64,000 nucleotides of DNA from Leadbetterella sp964563435 (GTDB taxonomy: Bacteria > Bacteroidota > Bacteroidia > Cytophagales > Spirosomataceae), in assembly GCA_964563435.1 (NCBI GenBank), contig CAZLXI010000011.1, forward strand, positions 51,028-115,027. Reading direction: 5' to 3'. A program made the translations under genes and the position numbers. Shown here piece by piece: positions 16,463 through 23,915 of the stretch. The notes under the pieces were generated by a model. It saw nothing but the letters and a program-made list of their open reading frames with translations. It was not told where the DNA came from and searched no databases. Within the stretch, counting starts at the first letter, position 1, and each line of letters starts with the position of its first letter.

Positions 16463-16494
16463 CAAATCTAATCTATTAACACTTTGTTAGCAAA
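16463..16494 (-). promoter_or_regulatory. Promoter of gpsA
   Basis: Read on the minus strand: TTTG (16491-16494), 20 nt, then TAGATTTG (16463-16470). Both elements match the Bacteroidota consensus exactly. Start predicted near 16456, about 13 nt before the ATG. Confidence 0.7.
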
Positions 16495-16545
16495 ACCTTT
16501 TGCCCGATTCTCTATCTAATAAGCAAAACCTAAACAATTACGGCA

Positions 16546-17610
16546 ATGAAAAAGTGGATAGCATTTGTGGTAATATTCTTCGCTGCCATTTCGGTGAAAG
16601 CGCAATACATAGACGGACCCGACCGGTATTTCTATGATGAAGAATTCGACTGGCGTTGGGATGTGCGGGTCAGGATCTCCGATGGTATCCGCACCGGGTA
16701 TCTCACCAACAGGGAGGCCAACCGCCTCTACAAAAGACTGGAGAGGATCGAACGTAAAGAATGGGCTTTCCAATCGGACGGTTATTACAGCGTATGGGAG
16801 CAGGATGAGATCTGGATGGATGTGGTAGCGCTTAACCGGGCCATAGGCCTGGAGCTGTCGGATTGGGACAGGAGATACTACGGATACACCGGGTTTGTGA
16901 TCACCGGCCCCCTTCACTGGTATTTCGGACCGTCTTATGACTTCCACCGTTTCGACAGAAGAGGTTACGGAAGCATCCGTGTGGGTTATCTTCCGAGAAA
17001 CTATTACCCGGTGAAACATGTGTATTATACCAGACGGAATAATTACACCGCCCACTGGAGCCATCGTCCGAACAGGGTAGTTACACCCTCCAGGAATAAC
17101 TCCGGCAACGGCTCCAGAGGCTATTCGGAAAGGAGAACAGAGTCTTCGCGCACCATGGCGCCTGAAAGGGCCTCTACTGCAGGGAGAGCTTCGCGCTCTA
17201 CGGCTCCTGAAAGAGCTGCCAACTCAGAGCGGAGAATGGAGTCTTCACGGGCCACGAGCCCGGAAAGGGCTTCCACCTCAGGAAGGGTTATGGAGCCTTC
17301 CCGCTCATCGGCTTCGGAAAGAACCCCCTCTTCAGGGAGAACTATGGAGTCATCCCGTTCCACCGCGCCGGAAAGAGTCTCCTCTCCTGCAAGAACGGAA
17401 TCTCCCAAGGTAGAAAGCCGGTCAACCCGTAGCTCCGGTGCTGTGAGCTCCGGAACCAAAAGCTCTGCCGCTAAAAACTCGGTGGAAAGCAGAAGTAGTT
17501 CGAGAAGCTCAGGGGTATCCCCTTCCAACCGCTCGGCCCGCTCTGAAAGCAGCTCTTCCGCCAAGAGTTCTTCTTCGAGAAGCTCAACAGGCAGCCGTAC
17601 CAGAAACTAA
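16546..17610 (+). CDS. Secreted protein with Ser/Arg-rich repeat tail
   Basis: A 354-aa protein of unknown function. A signal peptide (MKKWIAFVVIFFAAISVKAQ) precedes an aromatic- and Arg-rich domain (residues 21-180; DWRWDVRVRISDGIRTGYLT, REANRLYKRLERIERKEWAF) with several Tyr/Trp clusters. From about residue 185 to the end the sequence is Ser/Arg/Glu-rich. It includes about five imperfect units of 18-20 residues on the theme (M)ESSRSTAPERASTSGR, then a nearly pure S/R tail. The tail is basic and probably disordered. There is no T9SS domain. A periplasmic or envelope location is inferred. Confidence 0.75.
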   Translation: MKKWIAFVVIFFAAISVKAQYIDGPDRYFYDEEFDWRWDVRVRISDGIRTGYLTNREANRLYKRLERIERKEWAFQSDGYYSVWEQDEIWMDVVALNRAIGLELSDWDRRYYGYTGFVITGPLHWYFGPSYDFHRFDRRGYGSIRVGYLPRNYYPVKHVYYTRRNNYTAHWSHRPNRVVTPSRNNSGNGSRGYSERRTESSRTMAPERASTAGRASRSTAPERAANSERRMESSRATSPERASTSGRVMEPSRSSASERTPSSGRTMESSRSTAPERVSSPARTESPKVESRSTRSSGAVSSGTKSSAAKNSVESRSSSRSSGVSPSNRSARSESSSSAKSSSSRSSTGSRTRN

Positions 17611-17632
17611 ACAATTGAGATCAAATTCAGGC

Positions 17633-17662
17633 ACTGCCTCCCAAACGGGGGGCAGTTTTTTT
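17633..17662 (+). terminator. Terminator after the Ser/Arg-rich gene
   Basis: ACTGCCTCCC (17633-17642), loop AAAC, GGGGGGCAGT (17647-17656), then a run of T. Ten base pairs with one G-T wobble. Confidence 0.85.
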
Positions 17663-17703
17663 AATATGGGGCGTGTCTTTCGATAAACAGTTATTGAAAA
17701 GTG

Positions 17704-17775
17704 CGGTTCCCGACTACACTCGAAATGACAGAGATAGTGCTGGTGGCGTGTCAGGTCGGGCATAGTCGGGAACCG
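17704..17775. repeat. 13-bp inverted repeat in intergenic region
   Basis: CGGTTCCCGACTA (17704-17716) and TAGTCGGGAACCG (17763-17775) are exact inverse complements, 46 nt apart. Further GAAGTT/CGGGAACC-like pieces follow to 17815. It looks like an intergenic repeat element; no gene is seen in 17611-17839. Confidence 0.6.
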
Positions 17776-17839
17776 AAGTTCGAAGTTTGAGACCGAAGTT
17801 CCCGAGAACCGGCCCTGTCCAAAGCCCGGACACTCGCTT

Positions 17840-18414
17840 TTAATACCTTGGCTGCTCAATGACACCCAGGAATACGGGAGTATCATCGGCCATCAGGAAT
17901 TTCCCTACATTAGNNNNNNNNNNNNNNNNNNNNNNNNNNNNNNNNNNNNNNNNNNNNNNNNNNNNNNNNNNNNNNNNNNNNNNNNNNNNNNNNNNNNNNN
18001 NNNNNNNNNNNNNATGACACCCAGGAATACGGGAGTATCATCGGCCATCAGGAATTTCCCTACATTAGGATAAAGCGAGAAACGATCCAGTTCCGTAAGA
18101 GGAAGCCAAACGATTTCTTCGGCCTTGGTTTCGGCGGGGTTGATGCACGGCTCTCCCGTAAACTCCCCGCATTCAAAAATAAAATGAATGGTATTTTCAC
18201 CCCGACACATCACTTCCGCCACGTGAAGGATACTGCCCGGAGAGCAGATAATGCCGAGCTCTTCCCTCAGCTCACGCACGAGGGCCCAATTGAGCTCCTC
18301 TCCCAATTCCAGGTTACCGCCGGGCAAAGCATAGATGATTCCTCCCGGATAGGTATATTTTAAAGTGAGGATCCGGTGATTGCGAACAATATATGCGCCG
18401 GGTCTTACTCTCAT
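17840..18414 (-). CDS. NUDIX hydrolase (interrupted by assembly gap)
   Basis: A NUDIX-fold pyrophosphohydrolase. The Nudix box is complete: GNLELGEELNWALVRELREE then LGI fits G-x5-E-x7-REUxEExGU. The ATG at 18414 overlaps the upstream stop (ATGA). The coding frame runs into 100 N (17914-18013), but the 55 bases on each side of the gap are the same. Removing the N run and one copy gives an uninterrupted frame of exactly 140 codons (139 aa) ending FLGVIEQPRY and TAA at 17840. So the gene is probably intact and the break is artificial. Substrate cannot be inferred. Confidence 0.8.
17914..18013. other. Assembly gap (100 N) flanked by identical 55-bp ends
   Basis: Exactly 100 N, the usual placeholder for a gap of unknown size. 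Bases 17859-17913 and 18014-18068 are identical. This is what two contigs with an unmerged overlap would give, so there may be no missing sequence. Confidence 0.9.
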
Positions 18415-18887
18415 TTCCACTGGTTAAAATTATATCCCACTCCCAGCATGGTCCTGAAAAGTCCGGCGTCCATCTGTCGTACGGCATAAGGTGAGATCTC
18501 AAAGGCAATGTGCAGCTTCTTGAATTTATCAAAAGGCCGTATTTTTACACCGGCATTCATAAAATAGCCTTCTACCGGGTTATAGTTATTAAACAGGTTA
18601 TAGAAGTTAAGCTTAACCCCCACCCCCGTATAGTAGTCTGCCCGGGGCGTGCTGTACACCGTAAACTGCGGGGAAATCTCTCCCGTAACCGAAGTAAAGT
18701 ACGAATTGGTAAAAAGGCGAAAATCGGCCCAAAAAAGGTTATTAGGATTGGAACTTACCCCCAAAACGGAATTGAAAGGGTAGTAAACGACGCTTTGTGC
18801 GGATACGACACCCGGTACAAGCAGAATAAAACCCAGGATGAAAGCACGAAACGGCTTAATGAAAGTTCGTAGCGGAGATCGGCTCAT
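18411..18887 (-). CDS. Small outer-membrane beta-barrel-like protein
   Basis: A 158-aa hypothetical protein. A hydrophobic segment ends FILLVPGVVSAQS at residue 32, a signal peptide with a basic N-region. The remainder alternates aromatic/hydrophobic residues in strand-length pieces (ADFRLFTNSYFTSVTGEISP, YYTGVGVKLNFYNLFN, GYFMNAGVKIRPF, MLGVGYNFNQWK), suggesting a six- to eight-strand barrel. It starts inside the marR end (32-nt overlap) and its stop overlaps the NUDIX start, so marR, this gene and the NUDIX gene look like one operon. No function recognised. Confidence 0.65.
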   Translation of the reverse strand: MSRSPLRTFIKPFRAFILGFILLVPGVVSAQSVVYYPFNSVLGVSSNPNNLFWADFRLFTNSYFTSVTGEISPQFTVYSTPRADYYTGVGVKLNFYNLFNNYNPVEGYFMNAGVKIRPFDKFKKLHIAFEISPYAVRQMDAGLFRTMLGVGYNFNQWK

Positions 18888-19314
18888 GTGTTTCTGAATC
18901 GATGATGGTATTTATTTTTTCTATTACATTAAGGAAAGTATCGAGTTCTTCTTTGGAAACGGTCTTCATTACCCGGTCATTGAACTCCAATACTCCGGCC
19001 CGCGCAAAATTACGCTTTTCTTTTCCAACATCCGTCAAAAAAACATTTACAAATCGCTTATCGGTCGGATCGGTCTCCCTGTATATCCATCCTTTTTCTT
19101 CCAGTGATTTCAGCATTCGGGTCAGGCTGCGGGCCTCCATTCCGATCTGAGGGCCTATTTTGGTGGCCGGAGTACCCTTTTCGATATCGATATTCAACAA
19201 GACATACCCGATAGACATGGTCATGTCCTCCGCTGCTGCATAGATATTATACATTCGGGAAATGGCGTGCCATACCCATTTAATGTGGAAATCCAGTGTT
19301 TTGTCTTTCTTCAT
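18856..19314 (-). CDS. MarR-family transcriptional regulator
   Basis: A 152-aa winged-helix dimer protein (start at ATG 19314; an upstream ATG at 19332 would add six residues). The DNA-binding part includes TPATKIGPQIGMEARSLTRM as recognition-helix region and the wing GWIYRETDPTDKRFVNVFLT, with the typical DKR motif. Helices at both ends would form the dimer interface. A palindrome just upstream (19351-19366) is likely its own operator. The same motif lies before the SCP2 gene. MarR proteins often respond to lipophilic or aromatic ligands, which would fit an SCP2 target. Confidence 0.9.
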   Translation of the reverse strand: MKKDKTLDFHIKWVWHAISRMYNIYAAAEDMTMSIGYVLLNIDIEKGTPATKIGPQIGMEARSLTRMLKSLEEKGWIYRETDPTDKRFVNVFLTDVGKEKRNFARAGVLEFNDRVMKTVSKEELDTFLNVIEKINTIIDSETHEPISATNFH

Positions 19315-19350
19315 TCTGGTAAAATTTCTCAAAGCTAATCATAATCGTAT

Positions 19351-19366
19351 AGTATGCAAGCATACT
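19351..19366. promoter_or_regulatory. Candidate MarR operator (autoregulatory)
   Basis: AGTATGC-AA-GCATACT, a 16-bp palindrome (18 bp with the flanking T/A), about 37 nt before the marR start. Its last 14 bases are identical to 5217-5230 upstream of the SCP2 gene. Confidence 0.55.
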
Positions 19367-19388
19367 ACCGGAAATTGTTCGGTTCCGG

Positions 19389-19523
19389 GCGGATCGCAGG
19401 CGCTTATTTTCGGCTCACAGACCGCACAGATCCCCACAGATCAAAAATAAAAAATCCGTGTAAATCTGTGCGCGGATCGCAGGAGCTTATTTCCGCTCAC
19501 AGATTACACAGATTTACACGGAT
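19389..19523. repeat. Tandem CGGATCGCAGG...CACAGAT repeat
   Basis: Two imperfect copies of a unit starting CGGATCGCAGG (19389 and about 19473) and running through CTTATTT-CGGCTCACAGA to CACAGAT. Inside, CCGTGTAAATCTGTG (about 19457) and CACAGATTTACACGG (about 19507) are inverse complements that could form a hairpin. It lies between marR and the rseP 3' end and may serve as terminator or be an intergenic repeat. Confidence 0.65.
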
Positions 19524-19541
19524 CCCTAAAAACAGAGATAA

Positions 19542-20870
19542 TCAAAAAAGCTTTATGGTGTCATTAAAGAGTACATATACCATCAATGCCAGCAACAGGA
19601 ATGTTCCTACCTGCTGGGTTCTTTCCATGAATTTTTCTGATGGGGCCCGTCCCGCGATCATCTCATACAGCAGCATGATCACATGACCGCCGTCGAGCGC
19701 CGGGATAGGCAGCGCATTCATGAAAGCCAGCGCCATAGAGAGCATTCCGGTCAGTATCCAGAATTTTTCCCAGTCCCAGGCCGGAGAAAACATCTGGGCC
19801 AGCCCTACAGGACCGGTGAGGGCATTCTGAGGGGAAATATGTCCTTTGAAGATTCGTCCAAAGCCATTGATCTGCTGCGGAATAATATTCAGTGCTTCCT
19901 TTGACCCCGCCACGATGGCTTCGCCCAGCGTGAATTCGGATTTGGAGATGTTTAAGAGCGGGTTCATGGTAAAGCCTATCGTAGAGTCGGCATTGACCGT
20001 GGGATTTATGGTCAGCGGCGTTCCGTTACGCAGTATCCCCAGCTCTATCTTTTTCCCGGCATTTGCTTTCAGCCTCGGGGTAAATTCCTGGTAGTACTTC
20101 ACCGGCTCACCGTTCAGACTGACGATCTTGTCGCCAACCCGCAGACCCGACTTCTCGGCCGGGCTTCCCTTGCTCACGGCATATATATCAAATTCAAACA
20201 GGGGCGATATGAACATCTTTTTCCTGGCCACGTCATTAATGAGCTCGTTGGGCACGAAGATATCCAGGGTTTGTGAATCCCGCTGAATGGTAAACGTAGT
20301 ATTTTCATTGACAATAGCCGACGTGATGTCGCTGTAGTTCTTATAATCCTGACCGTTTATTTTGATGATCCTGTCACCGGTCTTCAGTCCTATTTTTTCG
20401 GCCATGGGATAGGCGTAGATCCCGGCTTTATTGAGCTCCGCTTTGGCGTAATCCGTATCGCCCCAAACGTATCTTACCCCGGAATAGATCATCATCCCGA
20501 GGATCACATTCACGATAATACCCCCCATCATAACAAGAAGTCTCTGCCAGGCCGGCTTGGAGCGGAACTCCCAGGGCTGGGGTTCTGCCGACAGCTGGGA
20601 AGCGTCTTTGGTCTCATCCACCATTCCGGCGATGTCTACATAGCCCCCTAAAGGAAACCATCCCAGACCATATTCGGTATCCCCGGATTTCTTTTTCCAG
20701 AGTGAAAAATTCAGCACATTGGGGAGTGGGAAGAGAAAGTCGAAAAAAATGTAAAATTTATTGACCCTGATCTTAAAGATCCTTGCAAAAAGGAAGTGTC
20801 CGAACTCGTGCAGACCCACCAGAATAGTCAGCGCCAGCAAAAGCTGGGCCGCCATGATTAATCCATTCAT
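19542..20870 (-). CDS. rseP: Site-2 intramembrane zinc metalloprotease RseP
   Basis: A 442-aa polytopic inner-membrane protease. The zinc site HEFGH lies at residues 21-25 in TM1 (LVGLHEFGHFLFARIF), and the third ligand is in NALPIPALDGGHVIML near residue 390. Two PDZ domains lie between (GLKTGDRIIKINGQDYKNYS near 160 and GLRVGDKIVSLNGEPVKYYQ near 245). In other bacteria it cuts anti-sigma factors and remnant signal peptides. An insertion of Asp/Glu-rich sequence near 85-95 is usual in Bacteroidota. It is transcribed alone. Confidence 0.94.
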   Translation of the reverse strand: MNGLIMAAQLLLALTILVGLHEFGHFLFARIFKIRVNKFYIFFDFLFPLPNVLNFSLWKKKSGDTEYGLGWFPLGGYVDIAGMVDETKDASQLSAEPQPWEFRSKPAWQRLLVMMGGIIVNVILGMMIYSGVRYVWGDTDYAKAELNKAGIYAYPMAEKIGLKTGDRIIKINGQDYKNYSDITSAIVNENTTFTIQRDSQTLDIFVPNELINDVARKKMFISPLFEFDIYAVSKGSPAEKSGLRVGDKIVSLNGEPVKYYQEFTPRLKANAGKKIELGILRNGTPLTINPTVNADSTIGFTMNPLLNISKSEFTLGEAIVAGSKEALNIIPQQINGFGRIFKGHISPQNALTGPVGLAQMFSPAWDWEKFWILTGMLSMALAFMNALPIPALDGGHVIMLLYEMIAGRAPSEKFMERTQQVGTFLLLALMVYVLFNDTIKLF

Positions 20871-20925
20871 ATAATTTTAGTAAACGCTACAAGAAACCTA
20901 ACGCGGTTTCAGTTAATATAATTCA

Positions 20926-20933
20926 CAAAAGTA
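20926..20933 (-). promoter_or_regulatory. Possible -7 element of rseP
   Basis: CAAAAGTA on the plus strand, that is TACTTTTG on the minus strand, fits TAnnTTTG. It is 55 nt before the rseP start. No clear -33 TTTG is seen at the usual distance. Confidence 0.4.
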
Positions 20934-20974
20934 AGAAGGGGCTGTCTAAAAAATAACTTCCTATTGAGAAAAAT

Positions 20975-21105
20975 GAAGATGTTCAAAAAGTCAGCAAAAT
21001 GCAAGGCGCTGAGGATGAGACCGAAGGAGCATACTGTAGTATGTGACTGAGGCCGAATTCCGAAAGCAACGCAGCAGTTTGTGACTTTTGGGACACCTTC
21101 TTCTT
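20975..21105 (-). repeat. Family B palindromic element, copy 2 (inverted)
   Basis: Reverse complement of the family B core: GCAAGGCGCTGAGGATGAG, CGAAGGAGCATACTGTAGTA, TGTGACTGAGGCCGAATTCC and AACGCAGCAGTTTGTGACTT. The sdhB-proximal arm is degenerate (GGGACACCTTC against GAAGATGTTC). It begins 24 nt after the sdhB stop and reads in the same sense as sdhB. Confidence 0.85.
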
Positions 21106-21128
21106 AGTATTTCGCAAAAGTAAGTAAG

Positions 21129-21893
21129 CTATTCCGGCTTTGACAAACTGGCGCCCAGAAACTCCCTGTTCAGGCGGGCGATATTATCGAGCGAGATCTC
21201 TTTCGGACACTCAGCCGAACAGGCCCCCGTATTGGTACATGAGCCAAAGCCCTCCGCATCCATCTGTGCCACCATATTGAGGGCCCGGGCCTCTCTTTCG
21301 GGTTGTCCCTGGGGTAAGAGTGCCAGCTGGGAAATTTTAGCGGATACAAACAGCATGGCCGATGCGTTCTTACAGGCGGCTACGCAGGCGCCGCAACCGA
21401 TACAGGCCGCCGCCGCAAACGAAAGATCCGCCTTGTCTTTACCGATCGGCAGATTATTGGCATCCTGGGCATTCCCCGTATTAACGGAGACATATCCGCC
21501 CGAGGCAATGATCCTGTCAAACGCGGTCCGGTCCACCACCAGGTCTTTTAACACCGGGAAAGCGGCGGCGCGCCAGGGCTCTACCACGATGGTGTCACCG
21601 TCTTTAAAGCTCCGCATGTGCAGCTGGCAGGTGGTTACCCCCTCCAGCGGGCCGTGCGGACGGCCATTGATATACATTGAGCACATGCCACAGATCCCCT
21701 CGCGGCAGTCGTGGTCAAAGGCTATCGGTTCTTTATTTTCATGGATCAGCTCTTCATTCAGCACGTCAAACATCTCCAGAAAAGACATATCCGGCGATAC
21801 ATTCTCTACGGTGTAGTCTTCCAGACGACCTTTAGATCCGGCGTTTTTTTGTTTCCAAACCTTCAGATGTATTGTCATATTCTCGTTACTCAT
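21129..21893 (-). CDS. sdhB: Succinate dehydrogenase/fumarate reductase iron-sulfur subunit
   Basis: A 254-aa subunit with three Fe-S clusters linking the flavoprotein to the membrane quinone site. The 2Fe-2S ligands are in DHDCREGICGMCSMYINGR (residues about 60-78) with a later Cys in VTTCQLHM. The 4Fe-4S and 3Fe-4S ligands are in AAACIGCGACVAACKNAS and GSCTNTGACSAECPKEIS. The pattern matches the B-type complexes of Bacteroidota and Epsilonproteobacteria. It is the last gene of sdhCAB, 18 nt after sdhA. Confidence 0.95.
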   Translation of the reverse strand: MSNENMTIHLKVWKQKNAGSKGRLEDYTVENVSPDMSFLEMFDVLNEELIHENKEPIAFDHDCREGICGMCSMYINGRPHGPLEGVTTCQLHMRSFKDGDTIVVEPWRAAAFPVLKDLVVDRTAFDRIIASGGYVSVNTGNAQDANNLPIGKDKADLSFAAAACIGCGACVAACKNASAMLFVSAKISQLALLPQGQPEREARALNMVAQMDAEGFGSCTNTGACSAECPKEISLDNIARLNREFLGASLSKPE

Positions 21894-21911
21894 TATACTA
21901 CGATAGTTTGA

Positions 21912-23900
21912 TTATTTATAATTACGCTGGGCTATTTTGATGTTCTCGTACTCCAGATGTTCCTTGTGGAGGGTCCAGTCGCTTTCATTATTGTATTCCC
22001 ATGCCGAAACAAACATGAAGTTCTCGTCGTCTCGTCTGGCCTCACCACCGTCTTCCTGGTATTCTTCCCGGAAGTGTCCGCCGCACGATTCCTTTCTTTC
22101 CAGGGCATCGATGCACATCAGCTCACCGAGCTCCAGGAAATCGGCCACCCGCCCGGCTTTATCCAGCTCAGGGTTAAACTCGTCGATATCCCCGGCTATT
22201 CGAAGGTCTTTCCAGAACTCTTTCCGCAACGCCCGGATCTCTTCGATGGCCTCTTTCAGTCCCTGCTCATTCCGGGCCATGCCGCATTTCTCCCACATAA
22301 TATGCCCGAGGCGTTTATGGAACGATTCCGGGCTTTGTGTTCCGTTGATATTCCGAAGGGTTTCCAGACGTTCTTTCACCTGCTGCTCCGCCGCCACAAA
22401 CGCCTCGTGGTCGGTAGGAATGGCTTTGACACGGATCTCACTCGAAAGGTAGGCACCAATGGTGATCGGGATCACAAAGTAGCCGTCGGATAACCCCTGC
22501 ATCAGGGCCGACGCCCCGAGGCGGTTGGCTCCGTGATCGGAGAAGTTGGCCTCGCCCAGCGCATACAGGCCGGGCACGGTGGTCATCAGGTTATAGTCTA
22601 CCCACAGGCCGCCCATGGTATAGTGCACGGCAGGATAAATCTTCATAGGCACTTCGTAAGGATCTTCGCCGGTGATCTGCTTATACATGTCAAACAGGTT
22701 ACCGTATTCTTCTTTCACCACTTCCTTACCCAGTTTTACCAGCGTATCCAGGTCCGGATTTTCTATCCCCAGGCGGGAAGCTTCCGCCCTTCCGTATTTA
22801 TTGATCAGGTTAAAGCGGAAATCGAGGTAAACCGCTTTTTTGGTAGAGCCTACACCGTAACCCGCATCACAACGCTCTTTGGCAGCCCGTGAGGCGATGT
22901 CCCGCGGTACCAGGTTACCGAAGGCCGGGTACCTTCTTTCCAGGTAATAGTCGCGCTCCTCTTCCGGGATATCGTTAGCGGCCCGTGCTTCATCTTTTTC
23001 CTTGGGAACCCATATCCGGCCGTCATTCCGGAGCGACTCCGACATCAGCGTCAGCTTCGACTGGTGATCACCCGATACCGGGATACAGGTAGGGTGGATC
23101 TGCGTAAAGCAGGGGTTACCGAAATAAGCTCCCACCTTATGGGCTTTCCATGCAGCGGTCACATTGCTTCCCATTGCATTGGTCGACAGGTAGAATACAT
23201 TTCCGTAACCGCCGGTACAAAGCAGTACAGCATGACCGAAGTAGCGTTCCAGCTTACCGGTGGTCAGGTTCCGGGCGATGATGCCCCGGGCTTTTCCGTC
23301 AATGACCACCACATCCAGCATTTCATGGCGGGAGTACATTTTCACGGCGCCCAGACCCACCTGACGTTCCAGGGCCGAATAAGCACCCAGCAGCAGCTGC
23401 TGTCCGGTCTGTCCGGCAGCGTAGAAGGTTCTTTTTACCTGGGTACCTCCGAAAGAGCGGTTTCTCAGCATTCCGCCGTAGTCCCGCGCAAAAGGTACGC
23501 CCTGGGCCACACACTGGTCAATGATATTGCCGGAAACTTCGGACAGGCGGTGAACGTTCGACTCCCGTGCGCGGTAGTCGCCGCCTTTGATGGTATCGTA
23601 AAACAAGCGGTACACCGAGTCACCGTCGTTCTGGTAATTTTTTGCGGCATTGATCCCCCCCTGAGCGGCAATGGAGTGCGCTCTGCGCGGGGAATCCTGG
23701 AAACAGAAGGCTTTTACCTGGTAGCCCATTTCGGCCAGTGAAGCGGCGGCAGACGCGCCTGCAAGCCCGGTGCCGACAACTATGATCTCGAGATTTCTTT
23801 TGTTGGCCGGGTTAACCAGCGGAATGGTCGACTTGTATTTCGTCCATTTCTCGGCTAACGGTCCCTGAGGTGTTTTTGCATCCAGTTTTGAAGATGTCAT
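21912..23900 (-). CDS. sdhA: Succinate dehydrogenase/fumarate reductase flavoprotein subunit
   Basis: A 662-aa flavoprotein that oxidises succinate to fumarate in the TCA cycle. The FAD fold VVGTGLAGASAAASLAEMGY is at residues 36-56. The covalent flavin-attachment stretch SIAAQGGINAAKNYQNDGDS lies near 76-95. Substrate-site motifs are FGNPCFTQIHPTCIPVSGDH, NLVPRDIASRAAKERCDAG and YTMGGLWVDYNLMTTVPGLY. Length and sequence fit the non-E. coli-type enzymes with a single large cytochrome b partner. It lies 15 nt after sdhC. Confidence 0.96.
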   Translation of the reverse strand: MTSSKLDAKTPQGPLAEKWTKYKSTIPLVNPANKRNLEIIVVGTGLAGASAAASLAEMGYQVKAFCFQDSPRRAHSIAAQGGINAAKNYQNDGDSVYRLFYDTIKGGDYRARESNVHRLSEVSGNIIDQCVAQGVPFARDYGGMLRNRSFGGTQVKRTFYAAGQTGQQLLLGAYSALERQVGLGAVKMYSRHEMLDVVVIDGKARGIIARNLTTGKLERYFGHAVLLCTGGYGNVFYLSTNAMGSNVTAAWKAHKVGAYFGNPCFTQIHPTCIPVSGDHQSKLTLMSESLRNDGRIWVPKEKDEARAANDIPEEERDYYLERRYPAFGNLVPRDIASRAAKERCDAGYGVGSTKKAVYLDFRFNLINKYGRAEASRLGIENPDLDTLVKLGKEVVKEEYGNLFDMYKQITGEDPYEVPMKIYPAVHYTMGGLWVDYNLMTTVPGLYALGEANFSDHGANRLGASALMQGLSDGYFVIPITIGAYLSSEIRVKAIPTDHEAFVAAEQQVKERLETLRNINGTQSPESFHKRLGHIMWEKCGMARNEQGLKEAIEEIRALRKEFWKDLRIAGDIDEFNPELDKAGRVADFLELGELMCIDALERKESCGGHFREEYQEDGGEARRDDENFMFVSAWEYNNESDWTLHKEHLEYENIKIAQRNYK

Positions 23901-23915
23901 ATCTGAAACGAATGA

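Noticed and set aside
17904..18414. NUDIX gene as a truncated pseudogene
   Set aside because: The frame runs into the N gap only because of an assembly break; joining the identical 55-bp flanks restores a complete gene.
19389..19523. CRISPR-like array
   Set aside because: Only two imperfect units without regular spacers, with internal inverted repeats, and no cas genes in the window.
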